Notes: generated by a model not told the origin, from the letters alone. A stretch of 64,000 nucleotides of DNA from Segatella copri (GCF_026015295.1 NZ_JAPDUW010000001.1:2279501-2343500), one strand, 5' to 3'. Shown: positions 7,930 through 18,393, counted from the stretch's first letter. Numbers and translations are program-made.

Positions 7930-9162
7930 ATGGCATTAGTTAATGAACATTTCCTGAAGTTGGCCAACAACTACTTGTTTGCCGACATCGCAAAGAAGGT
8001 GAACGCCTACAAGATTGCACATCCCAAGCAGCGTGTAATCAGTCTGGGCATCGGTGATGTAACCCAGCCTCTCTGCCCTGCCGTCATCAAGGCGATGCAC
8101 AAGGCTGTAGACGAGATGGCTGAGCAGGCTTCTTTCAGAGGCTACGGTCCGGAGCGAGGCTACGACTTCCTCCGCGAGGCTATCATCAAGAACGACTTCC
8201 TGCCACGTGGCATTCATCTCGACGCCAACGAGGTATTCGTAAACGATGGAGCCAAGAGCGATACGGGAAATATCCAGGAGATTTTGAGATGGGATAACAA
8301 CATCGGCGTTACCGACCCGATTTATCCGGTTTATATAGACTCTAACGTGATGATAGGTAGAGCGGGAATTTTCGAGAACGGCAAGTGGAGCAATGTAACC
8401 TACATGCCTTGCGATGAGAGCGATGACTTCATCCCTCAGATTCCAGACCACCGTGTGGACATGATTTATCTCTGTTATCCAAACAACCCTACGGGTACGG
8501 TCATCTCGAAAGAAGAACTCAGAAAATGGGTAAACTATGCTATCAAGAACGAGAGCATCATCCTCTATGATGCAGCCTACGAGGCATATATCACCGACCC
8601 ATCAATTCCTCATTCTATCTACGAGATTCGTGGAGCCAGAAAGGTAGCGATAGAATTCCACAGTTATTCAAAGACTGCCGGATTCACCGGTGTGCGTTGT
8701 GGTTACACTATCGTTCCTAAGGAGTTGAAGGCAAAGACATTGGCAGGTGAGGAAGTGGCATTGAATCCTATCTGGGACCGCCGCCAGTGCACCAAGTTTA
8801 ATGGTACAAGCTATATCAGCCAGCGTGCTGCCGAAGCCATCTACACCCCAGAGGGTAAGGAACAGGTGAAGGCAACCATCAATTACTATATGGAGAATGC
8901 CCACTTCATGAGAGCAGAACTCCAGAAACTCGGCTTGAGAGTATATGGCGGTGAGAATGCACCTTATCTCTGGGTGAAGACGCCAAACAACACGCCAAGC
9001 TGGAAATTCTTCGAAGAGATGCTTTATGGTGCCAGCGTAGTCTGCACTCCAGGTGTCGGCTTCGGTCCATCGGGCGAAGGCTACATCCGACTCACCGCCT
9101 TCGGCGAGCATGAGGACTGCAAGGAAGCCATGGAGAGAATAGCCAAATGGCTGGGAAAATAA
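7930..9162 (+). CDS. dapL: LL-diaminopimelate aminotransferase DapL
   Basis: PLP enzyme that converts tetrahydrodipicolinate plus glutamate directly to LL-diaminopimelate, bypassing the acyl intermediates. It has 410 residues, the normal length. Seen: the family opening NEHFLKLANNYLFADIAKKV, VISLGIGDVTQPL, the PNNPTGTV motif, and the PLP-lysine segment EFHSYSKTAGFTGVRCGYT. It pairs with dapF upstream. Because ddh (33735-34634) also lies in the window, the organism appears to carry two routes to meso-diaminopimelate. The A-rich region before the ATG (AGGAGAAACAAAAT) supports the start. Confidence 0.96.
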   Translation: MALVNEHFLKLANNYLFADIAKKVNAYKIAHPKQRVISLGIGDVTQPLCPAVIKAMHKAVDEMAEQASFRGYGPERGYDFLREAIIKNDFLPRGIHLDANEVFVNDGAKSDTGNIQEILRWDNNIGVTDPIYPVYIDSNVMIGRAGIFENGKWSNVTYMPCDESDDFIPQIPDHRVDMIYLCYPNNPTGTVISKEELRKWVNYAIKNESIILYDAAYEAYITDPSIPHSIYEIRGARKVAIEFHSYSKTAGFTGVRCGYTIVPKELKAKTLAGEEVALNPIWDRRQCTKFNGTSYISQRAAEAIYTPEGKEQVKATINYYMENAHFMRAELQKLGLRVYGGENAPYLWVKTPNNTPSWKFFEEMLYGASVVCTPGVGFGPSGEGYIRLTAFGEHEDCKEAMERIAKWLGK

Positions 9163-9218
9163 ACGTTCCAACAGATTATAAAAACATTGAATATCAAAAA
9201 TTTTAAAATATATAAGGT

Positions 9219-11408
9219 ATGAGCAACTTAAGATTTGAAGCTGTTTCAGAGGCTTCCAAGAGAAAGCCTGTTGAGGTAACCGCTCCTAGCGAGCGACCAA
9301 GTGAATTCTTCGGAAAGAAGGTATTCAACCGACAGAAGATGTACAAGTATCTCCCTGCAGATGTCTATGAGAAACTGGTAGACGTCATCGACAACGGAGC
9401 ACGTCTCGACCGTAACATCGCCAACGCCGTAGCCAAAGGCATCAAGCAGTGGGCTGACGAGAATGGCGTAACCCACTACACCCACTGGTTCCAGCCACTG
9501 ACAGAAGGTACTGCCGAGAAGCACGATGCCTTCATCGAGCATGATGGCAAGGGTGGTATGATCGAGGAATTTTCAGGCAAGTTGCTCGTTCAGCAGGAGC
9601 CTGATGCATCATCTTTCCCATCTGGCGGTATCCGCTCAACCTTCGAGGCTCGCGGTTATTCTGCATGGGATCCAACATCTCCTGTATTTATCATCGACGA
9701 TACACTCTGTATCCCTACCGTCTTCATCTCTTACACAGGTGAGGCACTCGACTATAAAGCTCCATTGCTCCGTTCATTGCACGCTGTAAACGTAGCAGCA
9801 ACAGAGGTTTGCCACTACTTCAACCCAGATGTCAAGAAAGTTATTTCCAATCTCGGTTGGGAGCAGGAGTACTTCCTGGTAGATGAAAGCTTGTATGCAG
9901 CACGTCCTGATTTGATGCTGACAGGTCGCACCCTGATGGGTCACGATTCTGCCAAGAACCAGCAGATGGACGACCACTACTTCGGCGCCATCCCAGAGCG
10001 TGTTCAGGCATTCATGAAGGATTTGGAAATCCAGGCTCTTGAACTCGGTATTCCTTGCAAGACCCGTCACAACGAGGTAGCACCAAACCAGTTTGAGTTG
10101 GCACCTATCTTCGAGGAGACCAACCTTGCCGTTGACCACAATATGCTCTTGATGAGCTTGATGAAGAAGGTAGCTCGCCATCACGGTTTCCGCGTACTTC
10201 TCCATGAGAAGCCATTCGCAGGCATCAACGGTTCAGGTAAGCACAACAACTGGAGTCTCGCTACAGATACAGGCATTCTGCTTCATGGTCCTGGCAAGAC
10301 ACCAGAGGATAACCTCCGTTTCGTAGTCTTCATCACAGAGACTTTGATGGGTGTATACAAGCACAACGGTTTGCTCAAGGCATCTATCATGAGCGCAACC
10401 AATGCGCATCGTCTGGGCGCCAACGAGGCACCTCCAGCAATCATCTCTTCATTCCTCGGCAAGCAGTTGACCGACCTTCTCGAGCACATTGAGAAAGCCG
10501 ACAAGAAGGATCTCTTCACCGTAGCTGGCAAGCAGGGCATGAAGTTGGATATCCCTGAGATTCCAGAGTTGATGATTGATAACACCGACCGTAACCGTAC
10601 ATCACCATTCGCCTTCACCGGTAACCGTTTCGAGTTCCGTGCCGTAGGTTCTGAGGCTAACTGTGCATCAGCAATGATTGTATTGAACACAGCCGTAGCC
10701 GAGGCTTTGACCGACTTCAAGAAGCGTGTGGATGAGTTGATTGCCAAGGGTGAGGATAAGACATCTGCCATCATCGATATCGTTCGTCAGGATTTGAAGA
10801 CCTGCAAGCCAATCCGTTTCGACGGCAATGGTTACTCAGATGAGTGGGTAGAGGAAGCTGCTAAGCGTGGTCTGGACTGCGAGAAGAGCTGTCCTAAGAT
10901 TTTCGAGCGTTATCTCGACCCTGCATCTATCAAGATGTTCGAGGATATGGGCGTCATGAAGAAGAACGAGTTGGAAGCTCGTAACGAGGTGAAATGGGAG
11001 ACCTACACCAAGAAGATTCAGATTGAGGCTCGTGTAATGGGCGATTTGAGCATGAACCACATCATCCCTGTGGCTACTCACTATCAGAGCCAGTTGGCTA
11101 AGAATGTGGAGAACATGATTGATATCTTCGGCGACGAGGAAGGTAAGAAGTTGACAGCCCGCAACATCAATATCATCAAGAAGATTGCCGAGCGCACTCA
11201 GATTATCGAGACCGGTGTTGAGGAGTTGGTTAATGCCCGCAAGGTAGCCAACAAGATTGAGAATGAGCACGATAAGGCGATAGCTTATCATGACACGGTA
11301 GCTCCAAAGATGGAGGAAATCCGTTATCAGATTGATAAGTTGGAGTTGACAGTAGCCGATGAGCTCTGGACCTTGCCTAAGTATCGTGAACTCCTGTTCA
11401 TCCGCTAA
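9219..11408 (+). CDS. glnN: glutamine synthetase type III
   Basis: ATP-dependent amination of glutamate to glutamine by the long GSIII type (729 residues), typical of Bacteroidetes and some cyanobacteria. Seen: the GSIII-specific N-terminus with FGKKVFNRQKMYKYLP, THWFQPLTEGTAEKHD, EQEYFLVDE (metal-binding glutamates), NQFELAPIFEETNLAVDHN, and GINGSGKHNNWSLAT (ATP/glutamate site). It is cytosolic and oligomeric in known members. It follows dapL by 56 nt on the same strand and ends at a strong terminator (11542-11577). Its closeness to glnK-amtB supports a nitrogen assimilation cluster. Confidence 0.97.
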   Translation: MSNLRFEAVSEASKRKPVEVTAPSERPSEFFGKKVFNRQKMYKYLPADVYEKLVDVIDNGARLDRNIANAVAKGIKQWADENGVTHYTHWFQPLTEGTAEKHDAFIEHDGKGGMIEEFSGKLLVQQEPDASSFPSGGIRSTFEARGYSAWDPTSPVFIIDDTLCIPTVFISYTGEALDYKAPLLRSLHAVNVAATEVCHYFNPDVKKVISNLGWEQEYFLVDESLYAARPDLMLTGRTLMGHDSAKNQQMDDHYFGAIPERVQAFMKDLEIQALELGIPCKTRHNEVAPNQFELAPIFEETNLAVDHNMLLMSLMKKVARHHGFRVLLHEKPFAGINGSGKHNNWSLATDTGILLHGPGKTPEDNLRFVVFITETLMGVYKHNGLLKASIMSATNAHRLGANEAPPAIISSFLGKQLTDLLEHIEKADKKDLFTVAGKQGMKLDIPEIPELMIDNTDRNRTSPFAFTGNRFEFRAVGSEANCASAMIVLNTAVAEALTDFKKRVDELIAKGEDKTSAIIDIVRQDLKTCKPIRFDGNGYSDEWVEEAAKRGLDCEKSCPKIFERYLDPASIKMFEDMGVMKKNELEARNEVKWETYTKKIQIEARVMGDLSMNHIIPVATHYQSQLAKNVENMIDIFGDEEGKKLTARNINIIKKIAERTQIIETGVEELVNARKVANKIENEHDKAIAYHDTVAPKMEEIRYQIDKLELTVADELWTLPKYRELLFIR

Positions 11409-11541
11409 TCAGCAATGTCTTCAAAATAGATAAGACATATTTCTGACAGATAAAAAAACAAAGCTCTAACAAGAGCTACTCTTCATCAGATATAACAATT
11501 GAACGATCAATCTATTTCTTTTATTGGTTGTTTAAGTTTGC

Positions 11542-11577
11542 GCGGAGTGTGGTTGTGAAATCACGCTCCGCTTTTTT
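11542..11577 (+). terminator. terminator of glnN
   Basis: 10-bp stem GCGGAGTGTG/CACGCTCCGC (one G-U pair) with a 10-nt loop, followed by TTTTTT. Confidence 0.88.
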
Positions 11578-11781
11578 ATATTTCTGTATTTCAAGTAGTT
11601 ATTATTGTTTTAGAAGCTTTAAAAATGCATTTTAACAATTACATTTACTGGTGCGCGTAACTATTCATCCCTATAGAAAACATCTCGTGCCCATAGGGGT
11701 GTCGCTTTTTTCGTAAAGCCCACCGCTTTTTATTCTTTTGATTTGTCACAATCATTCATTACAATTTTAAAATTACAAACA
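11578..11781. other. intergenic stretch between glnN terminator and KilA-N gene
   Basis: No coding frame I can support. It holds a weak inverted pair (CCCTAT near 11672 and ATAGGG near 11693), followed by GTGTCGCTTTTTT, which could act as a weak terminator. Nothing else is recognisable. Confidence 0.4.
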
Positions 11782-12585
11782 TCATTTCAAATATTTTCTA
11801 TCATCCCCATCATCCTCCAATACACGCATTTGCTGGATTGCTATTTGATTAAGCTTAACCAAACGTTCACCTTGTGGCATTCCTTGATCAATAAATACCG
11901 CATTGAGATTCTCCATATTGGAAAGACAAATCAACTCATTGACAGTTGCGTAATCACGTATATTACCATTCTTTTCGGGGTTCAGATCTCGCCACTGCTT
12001 CGCAGTCATACCAAACATTGCCACATTCAGAACATCAGCCTCATTTGCATAAATCAGAGAAGCTTGCGCAGGCGTAATTTCAGTAGGAATCAAGTTATGC
12101 TTTATCGCATCAGTATGAATGCGATAGTTGATTTTAGAAAGTTCACGCTTAGCAGACCAACCCAATTGAGCTTGTTCCTCTGCTTTTAAGCGTTGGAACT
12201 CCTTGACCATATAGATTTTAAACTCAGGACTTATCCACATCGCAAACTCAAATGCAATATCTTTATGAGCATAAGTTCCACCATATCGACCAGCTTTAGA
12301 TTGAAGAGATATTGCATTAGTACGCTGTACAAAATCCTTAACACTTATTTTAAAGCGATTCAATCCCGCTTGATTTCTAATTATGGCGAATTCGCCATAA
12401 TTAAAATTCGGATTGTATATCTTCTCCCAAATTCCAATATATTCCAATGTATTTCTATTACGTAACCAATCTGTTACAAAAAACTCACCATCTTTTGCTT
12501 TCATCATATCTGTTAGACAGATATAGTCCTCACCATTTAGGTTCAAAACAGAAACTTCTGTTGTATTTACAATAATTTTTGCCAT
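11782..12585 (-). CDS. KilA-N domain protein (phage-derived, DNA-binding)
   Basis: A 267-residue protein. Residues about 15-125 form a KilA-N domain: YICLTDMMKAKDGEFFVTDW, LRNRNTLEYIGIWEKIYNP, then the GRYGGTYAHKDIAFEFAMWI core and SPEFKIYMVKEFQRL. KilA-N is a DNA-binding fold of phages and large DNA viruses; stand-alone copies are frequent accessory genes in Bacteroidales. The C-terminal half (from about 140) is helical without a catalytic motif I recognise. It has its own promoter box (TAATTTTG at 12620-12613). It lies next to what appears to be a truncated azlD, so it may have come in with the event that removed that gene. Function unknown. Confidence 0.85.
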   Translation of the reverse strand: MAKIIVNTTEVSVLNLNGEDYICLTDMMKAKDGEFFVTDWLRNRNTLEYIGIWEKIYNPNFNYGEFAIIRNQAGLNRFKISVKDFVQRTNAISLQSKAGRYGGTYAHKDIAFEFAMWISPEFKIYMVKEFQRLKAEEQAQLGWSAKRELSKINYRIHTDAIKHNLIPTEITPAQASLIYANEADVLNVAMFGMTAKQWRDLNPEKNGNIRDYATVNELICLSNMENLNAVFIDQGMPQGERLVKLNQIAIQQMRVLEDDGDDRKYLK

Positions 12586-12612
12586 ATTTTGTCAATATTT
12601 GGTTTGTGCTTG

Positions 12613-12620
12613 CAAAATTA
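12613..12620 (-). promoter_or_regulatory. promoter box of KilA-N gene
   Basis: TAATTTTG on the minus strand, 28 nt before the start codon. The -33 box is weak (GTTG about 19 nt upstream). Confidence 0.5.
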
Positions 12621-12682
12621 ATAAAAAAGCTCAAACTTACAACACTTTTGCAACAAATTTACAACAGAAAGCAGCAAAATAA

Positions 12683-12778
12683 ACCAAGTTCACCATTCTC
12701 ATCCACGTATGGAAAAGGAATATGATGTGGTCGATAGCAGCAGGCGCCCTCTGCTATATGCTGCTCATCAGAATCTGA
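12683..12778 (+). pseudogene. C-terminal remnant of an azlD-like branched-chain amino acid exporter subunit
   Basis: From 12683 the plus strand reads TKFTILIHVWKRNMMWSIAA, then GALCYMLLIRI and a stop at 12776-12778. The pattern H-x-WKRN-x5-I-x2-G-x3-YMLL resembles the last helix of AzlD. It is preceded directly by an in-frame stop (12680-12682) with no start codon, so only about 31 residues remain. It abuts the stop of the convergent zinc transporter gene. The resemblance is from memory of the family and needs a search. If right, the rest of azlCD was lost, perhaps with arrival of the KilA-N gene. Confidence 0.5.
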
Positions 12779-13531
12779 CTACACACATTTCTCCATCAAC
12801 ACAAAGGTGATGAAGCCCAGGAGAAGAGCGTAGGTGGCTTGCTTCTGAAAGCCATGGGCATGGGTTTCGGGAATCATCTCATCGCTCGTTACATAGAGCA
12901 TGGCGCCACCGGCAAAGCCCAGCATCACGGGGAGGAAGGTGGAAGAGGCTGAACCCAAACCGAAACCCAACAGAATACCTATCACTTCGAGCAGGGCGAT
13001 GAAGATGGATATAAAAAAGGTGCGGACTGCTGTAACACCAGCCATCATCAAAGGAGCGATAATGACCATTCCCTCAGGGATGTTCTGCAGGGCGATACCG
13101 AAAGAAACGCCCCACTCCGTTGCTCCCTCTGCCGAACAGACACTCACTCCAGCCGCCATGCCTTCGGGCAGTTTATGTAGGGCTATCGCCATCACAAAGA
13201 GCATCACATGACTGAGTCGGGCATTGTTGCGATGCTCCTCGGGGTCTAGTCCCGTGATGTGATGAAGATGGGGAGTTACCAGATCTAGCACATTCAGGAA
13301 CAGGGCTCCTGCCATCACGCCGATTACTACCAGCCACCAAAGACTGGTCTGTTCGAAGGCTGGCACTATCAGTCCCAACGTGGAAGCTGCCAGCATGATT
13401 CCGGCACAATATCCCAATACGGCGTCGTTCCATTTGTGAGGCAACTCCTTGACGAAGAATCCCAGAATGGCACCTATAATCGTGGCACCGCAAAGTCCGG
13501 CTGCACTAATCAATACGTTTGTCATAATCAA
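12779..13531 (-). CDS. ZIP family divalent metal (zinc) transporter
   Basis: A 250-residue inner-membrane protein with eight hydrophobic segments. It carries the two ZIP metal-site motifs, HKLPEGMAAG (helix 4) and QNIPEGM (helix 5), and the histidine-containing loop VTPHLHHITG between helices 3 and 4. It is ZupT/Gufa-like, expected to import zinc or related metals. It is transcribed alone on the minus strand, 168 nt after the eno stop and behind the eno terminator. The first two residues could be M1 or M3 (MIMTNVL). Confidence 0.9.
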   Translation of the reverse strand: MIMTNVLISAAGLCGATIIGAILGFFVKELPHKWNDAVLGYCAGIMLAASTLGLIVPAFEQTSLWWLVVIGVMAGALFLNVLDLVTPHLHHITGLDPEEHRNNARLSHVMLFVMAIALHKLPEGMAAGVSVCSAEGATEWGVSFGIALQNIPEGMVIIAPLMMAGVTAVRTFFISIFIALLEVIGILLGFGLGSASSTFLPVMLGFAGGAMLYVTSDEMIPETHAHGFQKQATYALLLGFITFVLMEKCV

Positions 13532-13573
13532 TATATCCAGTTAAACACATGAAGATGCAGATATATCATAGAA

Positions 13574-13610
13574 GAAAAAAAGCATGGACAACCCTCACAG
13601 TCATCCATGC
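13574..13610 (-). terminator. terminator of eno
   Basis: On the minus strand, GCATGGA...TCCATGC forms an 11-bp stem including two G-U pairs with a 7-nt loop, followed by TTTTTTTC. Confidence 0.88.
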
Positions 13611-13699
13611 CCATCTATTTCGTATCTGATCTATTCAGTTATTACTAATTATGTTTTGTTATGGTGAAATTGGTGTTTTCCAATTTCATATCATCGCTT

Positions 13700-15022
<1,323 letters not shown>

Positions 15023-15051
15023 TTAATTACATTAAACATTTTTTCCGAGTG

Positions 15052-15083
15052 CAAATTTAGGTATTATCTGACAAATCTCCAAA
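15052..15083 (-). promoter_or_regulatory. eno promoter
   Basis: Minus strand TTTG (15083-15080), exactly 20 nt, TAAATTTG (15059-15052), then a short leader to the eno ATG at 15007. Confidence 0.8.
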
Positions 15084-15171
15084 TTTCGGGCATCATCAAA
15101 AGTAGGTATCGCCCGAAAATACCTACATATAGGTAAGGAGAGGCATGGAAATTTGAGATGCTACCAAATTG

Positions 15172-15654
15172 TCATTTTATTTTAATTTTATCAATCAGTC
15201 CTTCGAAATCCTCCTTTTGCATAGCACCCATCTGCACAGATGGTTTGCCTTTCACGGGGATGAAGAGGAAGGTAGGGATGCTGCTGATACCGAAAACAGA
15301 AGCAAGTTCGGACTCCTGGTCGATATCCACCTTATAGAAATCTATCTTGCCGGCATATTTCTCAGCGAGAGATTCCACTACGGGAGCCATCATCTTACAA
15401 GGACCACACCAGGTGGTGTAGAAATCGATGACGGCAGGACGGGAACCGGCGAATACCCATTCATCCGGATGAGCATCGTAATCCATAATCTTTTTTCTGA
15501 AATCAGATGTGGTGAGATATTGCACCTTGGCAGTTTCAGTTTTCTCAGACTTCCCTACAGTCGTTTGAGGAGAAACAGCAGGTGCTTTCCTGTTCTGTGT
15601 ACAAGAAACAAGAAATGGTAGAAATAAAATAGCTGCTAATATAATTTTCTTCAT
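15172..15654 (-). CDS. thioredoxin-fold lipoprotein
   Basis: A lipoprotein of 160 residues with signal peptide and lipobox LVSC near residue 17 (MKKIILAAILFLPFLVSC), then a thioredoxin domain with YTTWCGPCKMMAPVVESLA and the cis-proline site GISSIPTFLF. The active site is WCGPCK as in classical thioredoxins. Expected in the periplasm, anchored to the membrane, as a disulfide reductase or oxidoreductase. I chose the ATG at 15654 over an in-frame ATG at 15726 because the longer form would bury the signal peptide. It lies downstream of the SIMPL gene, with a hairpin between them. Confidence 0.88.
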   Translation of the reverse strand: MKKIILAAILFLPFLVSCTQNRKAPAVSPQTTVGKSEKTETAKVQYLTTSDFRKKIMDYDAHPDEWVFAGSRPAVIDFYTTWCGPCKMMAPVVESLAEKYAGKIDFYKVDIDQESELASVFGISSIPTFLFIPVKGKPSVQMGAMQKEDFEGLIDKIKIK

Positions 15655-15675
15655 AGTTTTTCGTTGTTTTAATTT

Positions 15676-15711
15676 GAGAGGGTATGCCATTAGGCTATAA
15701 CCCACCCTCTT
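15676..15711 (-). terminator. hairpin between SIMPL gene and thioredoxin lipoprotein gene
   Basis: AGAGGGT (15677-15683) pairs with ACCCTCT (15704-15710) around a partly paired loop (GGCTATAACCC facing GGTATGCC). The T-run is weak, so termination is probable but not certain. Confidence 0.5.
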
Positions 15712-15716
15712 ATTAC

Positions 15717-15742
15717 AATTAATCACTATTCACTAATCACTA
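15717..15742. repeat. TAGTGATTAGTGA-type tract after SIMPL gene stop
   Basis: Minus strand reads AGTAGTGATTAGTGAATAGT then GATT, repeated TAGTGA(T) words, beginning a few nt after the stop at 15746. Confidence 0.6.
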
Positions 15743-15745
15743 CTC

Positions 15746-16453
15746 CTAATCCTTCAAAGAATAAGTAACGGTAGTAACAACCCTTACCTTTTTAATATAT
15801 GGGGTATTGGAATCGCGGTCTTCGATAGAGAACTGGCCCTGGTCAGCATTCATGATTTTATCAATCTTGCTCTTGCTGTTCTCAGCAAACTGGGTAGCAG
15901 TCTGCTCAGCATTCTCTATCGCCTCCTGCATCATCTTAGGTTTCATCTGCCGGAAGGCAACATACTCATACTTCACCGGATTCTCGTAACCACCATCCAC
16001 AATGGCAACCCCCTTCTGAAGCAGATTACCCTGACGGGCAATGATACTGCGAACCAGTTTCACATTCTTCGATGTAACCGTGATGATGGAAGTAATGTTA
16101 TAACGATACCCCTGGCGGTTTTCGCCATATCGTTCAGCATTGAGGTCGATGACTACAGGCGCATTCACATTGATTTCATTAGCCTTAACACCATTCTCCA
16201 CCAGAAAGTTTCTGATGGTTCTCGTGGTGGCATTGATTTTTTGATAGAGTTCAGGCAGGTCATTGCCTATTTCCTTGGAAACGATAGGCCACGTCACCTT
16301 ATCAGCCTCCACCTCCTTTTCGGCAAGACCTTTCACTACAACCTTTCGGTCTTTACTAATCACACTTTCAAGTCCCGACTTGATACAAAATCCAAGCATG
16401 ATGATGCCTATGGTTAAAATCACGGCTTGCTTAATACCAGAATTGATGTTCAT
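15746..16453 (-). CDS. SIMPL domain protein (DUF541)
   Basis: A 235-residue protein with one N-terminal membrane helix (about 9-30, AVILTIGIIMLGFCI) and a large periplasmic SIMPL/DUF541 domain (residues about 36-235), recognised by the opening VVVKGLAEKEVEADKVTWPI, the middle YNITSIITVTSKNVKLVRSI and the closing RVVTTVTYSL. Members form ring-like oligomers in the envelope; the exact role is unknown in Bacteroidetes. It is alone on its strand with a repeat tract and hairpin after it. Confidence 0.85.
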   Translation of the reverse strand: MNINSGIKQAVILTIGIIMLGFCIKSGLESVISKDRKVVVKGLAEKEVEADKVTWPIVSKEIGNDLPELYQKINATTRTIRNFLVENGVKANEINVNAPVVIDLNAERYGENRQGYRYNITSIITVTSKNVKLVRSIIARQGNLLQKGVAIVDGGYENPVKYEYVAFRQMKPKMMQEAIENAEQTATQFAENSKSKIDKIMNADQGQFSIEDRDSNTPYIKKVRVVTTVTYSLKD

Positions 16454-16628
16454 AATTAGTCCTCCATTATTAAGTTGTTAAAATTGAGTTTCCATTCTAT
16501 CTCAGATTGAGTTGCAATTTGAGTTTTCAAAGATACAATAAAAATATAGAAAAACGACACTTTATAATGATAAAATATGCTAAAACAGCCCATATCAACC
16601 CATAAGCACCATTTTTTCTGCCCAAAAG

Positions 16629-16660
16629 CTTGCATATATTACCAAAAAAAACTATCTTTG
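16629..16660 (+). promoter_or_regulatory. nhaC promoter
   Basis: CTTG (16629-16632), 20 nt, TATCTTTG (16653-16660). It lies 15 nt before the ATG at 16676, which rules out the in-frame ATG at 16577. Confidence 0.78.
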
Positions 16661-16675
16661 CCCAAAAACAATAAA

Positions 16676-18304
16676 ATGGATTACAACATGATTGGGACCG
16701 CATGGTCGTTACTGCCTCCTATCGTCGCCATCGCTCTGGCGCTGAAGACAAAGGAGGTCTATTCTTCTCTTTTTATCGGTATCATACTGGGTGCCGTTCA
16801 ATATTGCATTTCGATGGGAACAGGTTTCGACGGATTCCTCGTTCACCTGACAAATCACACTGTAGGTGAAGGCGATGATGCCAAGGCATACGGTTTGATA
16901 CATTGCCTTTCCGACCCATGGAACGTGGGCATTCTGGTATTCCTGGTGGTATTAGGCAGCATCGTTTCATTGATGAACAAGGCGGGAGGTTCGGCAGCTT
17001 TCGGCCGTTGGGCTTCCAAGCACGTACACTCGAAGGTTGGCGTACAGATTGCTACCATCCTGCTCGGCATTCTGATATTCATCGATGATTACTTCAACTG
17101 CCTTACCGTGGGTTCGGTGATGCGTCCTATCGCTGTGCGCAATGGTGTTACCAAGGAGAAGCTGGCTTATCTCATCGATTCTACAGCCGCACCGGTCTGC
17201 ATCATCTCCCCTATCTCGAGTTGGGCAGCTGCGGTATCGGGCTTCGTATCGGGAGGTGAGAACGGACTGGCACTTTTCTGCAAGGCGATACCTTTTAATT
17301 TCTACGCATTCTTTACCATTCTCTTTATGTTTGGTATTGTGATACTGGGCTTCGACTTCAAGGCGATGAGCAAGTATGATGCGAGACTGAAGGAATGGTA
17401 CGAGCGAACCAATGGCGGGAAGCTCGATGAGGTGAGCGATACCAAACTGCAGATTGTTGAGCATGGTGTGGGAGCCAAACAGGAAGAGGATTCCAAGAAC
17501 AAGGGAACCGTGAGCGACCTGGTGATACCAATCATCATGCTGATTATTTTCTGCATGGCGGGCATGGTATATTCGGGCGGATTCTTCGATGCTGATAATG
17601 CCAACTATCTCAACTTTGTAGATTCCTTTGCTGCGAGCAATGCCTCTGTAGGCTTGGTAATCGGTTCATTGGCTGCCCTGATTCTTACCATCATGATGTT
17701 TACCATTCGCAAGACCTTACCTTTCGATGAGGCGATGAGTAGTCTCATCAAGGGTTTTGAGGCGATGGTACCAGCCATTCTGATTCTTACTTTGGCATGG
17801 ACGCTGAAGAGTATGACCGACTCGCTGGGTGCGGCAGAATATGTATCATCGGTTGTAGCGAGCAGTGCCTCAGAACTTCAGATGCTTCTTCCGGGCATCA
17901 TCTTCCTGGTAGCAGGCTTCCTGGCATTTGCAACGGGTACCTCCTGGGGAACCTTTGGTATTCTGATTCCTATCTGCATCGCCGTATTCCCTGGTGCTGA
18001 TCCTTTGCGCATCATCTCTATCTCGGCATGTATGGCTGGGGCGGTGTGTGGCGACCATATCTCTCCTATCAGCGATACCACCATCATGGCGAGTGCAGGA
18101 GCGGAATGCAAGCATGTACATCATGTATCATCACAGTTGCCTTACGCCCTGACTGTAGCCTGTGTGAGTTTCTTCACCTTCATTGTGGCGGGATTCACTC
18201 ATACGCTGGGTATGGTAACGAGTGCCATCATCTCGTGGATATTCGGTGTTGCCATGCTTGGTTTTGCTTTATTTTATTTAAATAAGCGCCAAAAAGTTAA
18301 ATAG
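16676..18304 (+). CDS. nhaC: NhaC family Na+/H+ antiporter
   Basis: Inner-membrane antiporter of 542 residues, with about twelve hydrophobic helices. Recognised by the NhaC/COG1757 signatures IFIDDYFNCLTVGSVMRPI, STAAPVCIISPISSWAA, FATGTSWGTFGI and CGDHISPISDTTIMASAGA. It exchanges sodium for protons, or carries an organic substrate with sodium, in this family. The start at 16676 follows the promoter; the longer frame starting at 16577 would begin upstream of the promoter and adds a non-hydrophobic, cysteine/histidine-rich segment unlike the family. Confidence 0.92.
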   Translation: MDYNMIGTAWSLLPPIVAIALALKTKEVYSSLFIGIILGAVQYCISMGTGFDGFLVHLTNHTVGEGDDAKAYGLIHCLSDPWNVGILVFLVVLGSIVSLMNKAGGSAAFGRWASKHVHSKVGVQIATILLGILIFIDDYFNCLTVGSVMRPIAVRNGVTKEKLAYLIDSTAAPVCIISPISSWAAAVSGFVSGGENGLALFCKAIPFNFYAFFTILFMFGIVILGFDFKAMSKYDARLKEWYERTNGGKLDEVSDTKLQIVEHGVGAKQEEDSKNKGTVSDLVIPIIMLIIFCMAGMVYSGGFFDADNANYLNFVDSFAASNASVGLVIGSLAALILTIMMFTIRKTLPFDEAMSSLIKGFEAMVPAILILTLAWTLKSMTDSLGAAEYVSSVVASSASELQMLLPGIIFLVAGFLAFATGTSWGTFGILIPICIAVFPGADPLRIISISACMAGAVCGDHISPISDTTIMASAGAECKHVHHVSSQLPYALTVACVSFFTFIVAGFTHTLGMVTSAIISWIFGVAMLGFALFYLNKRQKVK

Positions 18305-18315
18305 TTCTTAATTTA

Positions 18316-18347
18316 TTTGTATATTTGAAATATTTTCAATATCTTTG
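18316..18347 (+). promoter_or_regulatory. rubrerythrin promoter
   Basis: TTTG (18316-18319), exactly 20 nt, TATCTTTG (18340-18347). Confidence 0.8.
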
Positions 18348-18367
18348 TAGAAGAAAAGCTGCACTCG

Positions 18368-18393
18368 GCAATTTGAAAGCAAGCTTTCATTGC
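18368..18393 (+). promoter_or_regulatory. hairpin in rubrerythrin leader
   Basis: GCAA-TT-TGAAAGC (18368-18380) faces GCTTTCA-TTGC (18383-18393) with a 2-nt turn, about 20 nt after the expected transcription start and 70 nt before the ATG. The very short loop would favour DNA binding or extrusion over an RNA stem; role unknown. Confidence 0.45.

Noticed and set aside
16577..16675. N-terminal extension of NhaC starting at 16577
   Set aside because: It begins upstream of a good promoter (16629-16660) and adds a non-hydrophobic segment; the ATG at 16676 is preferred.
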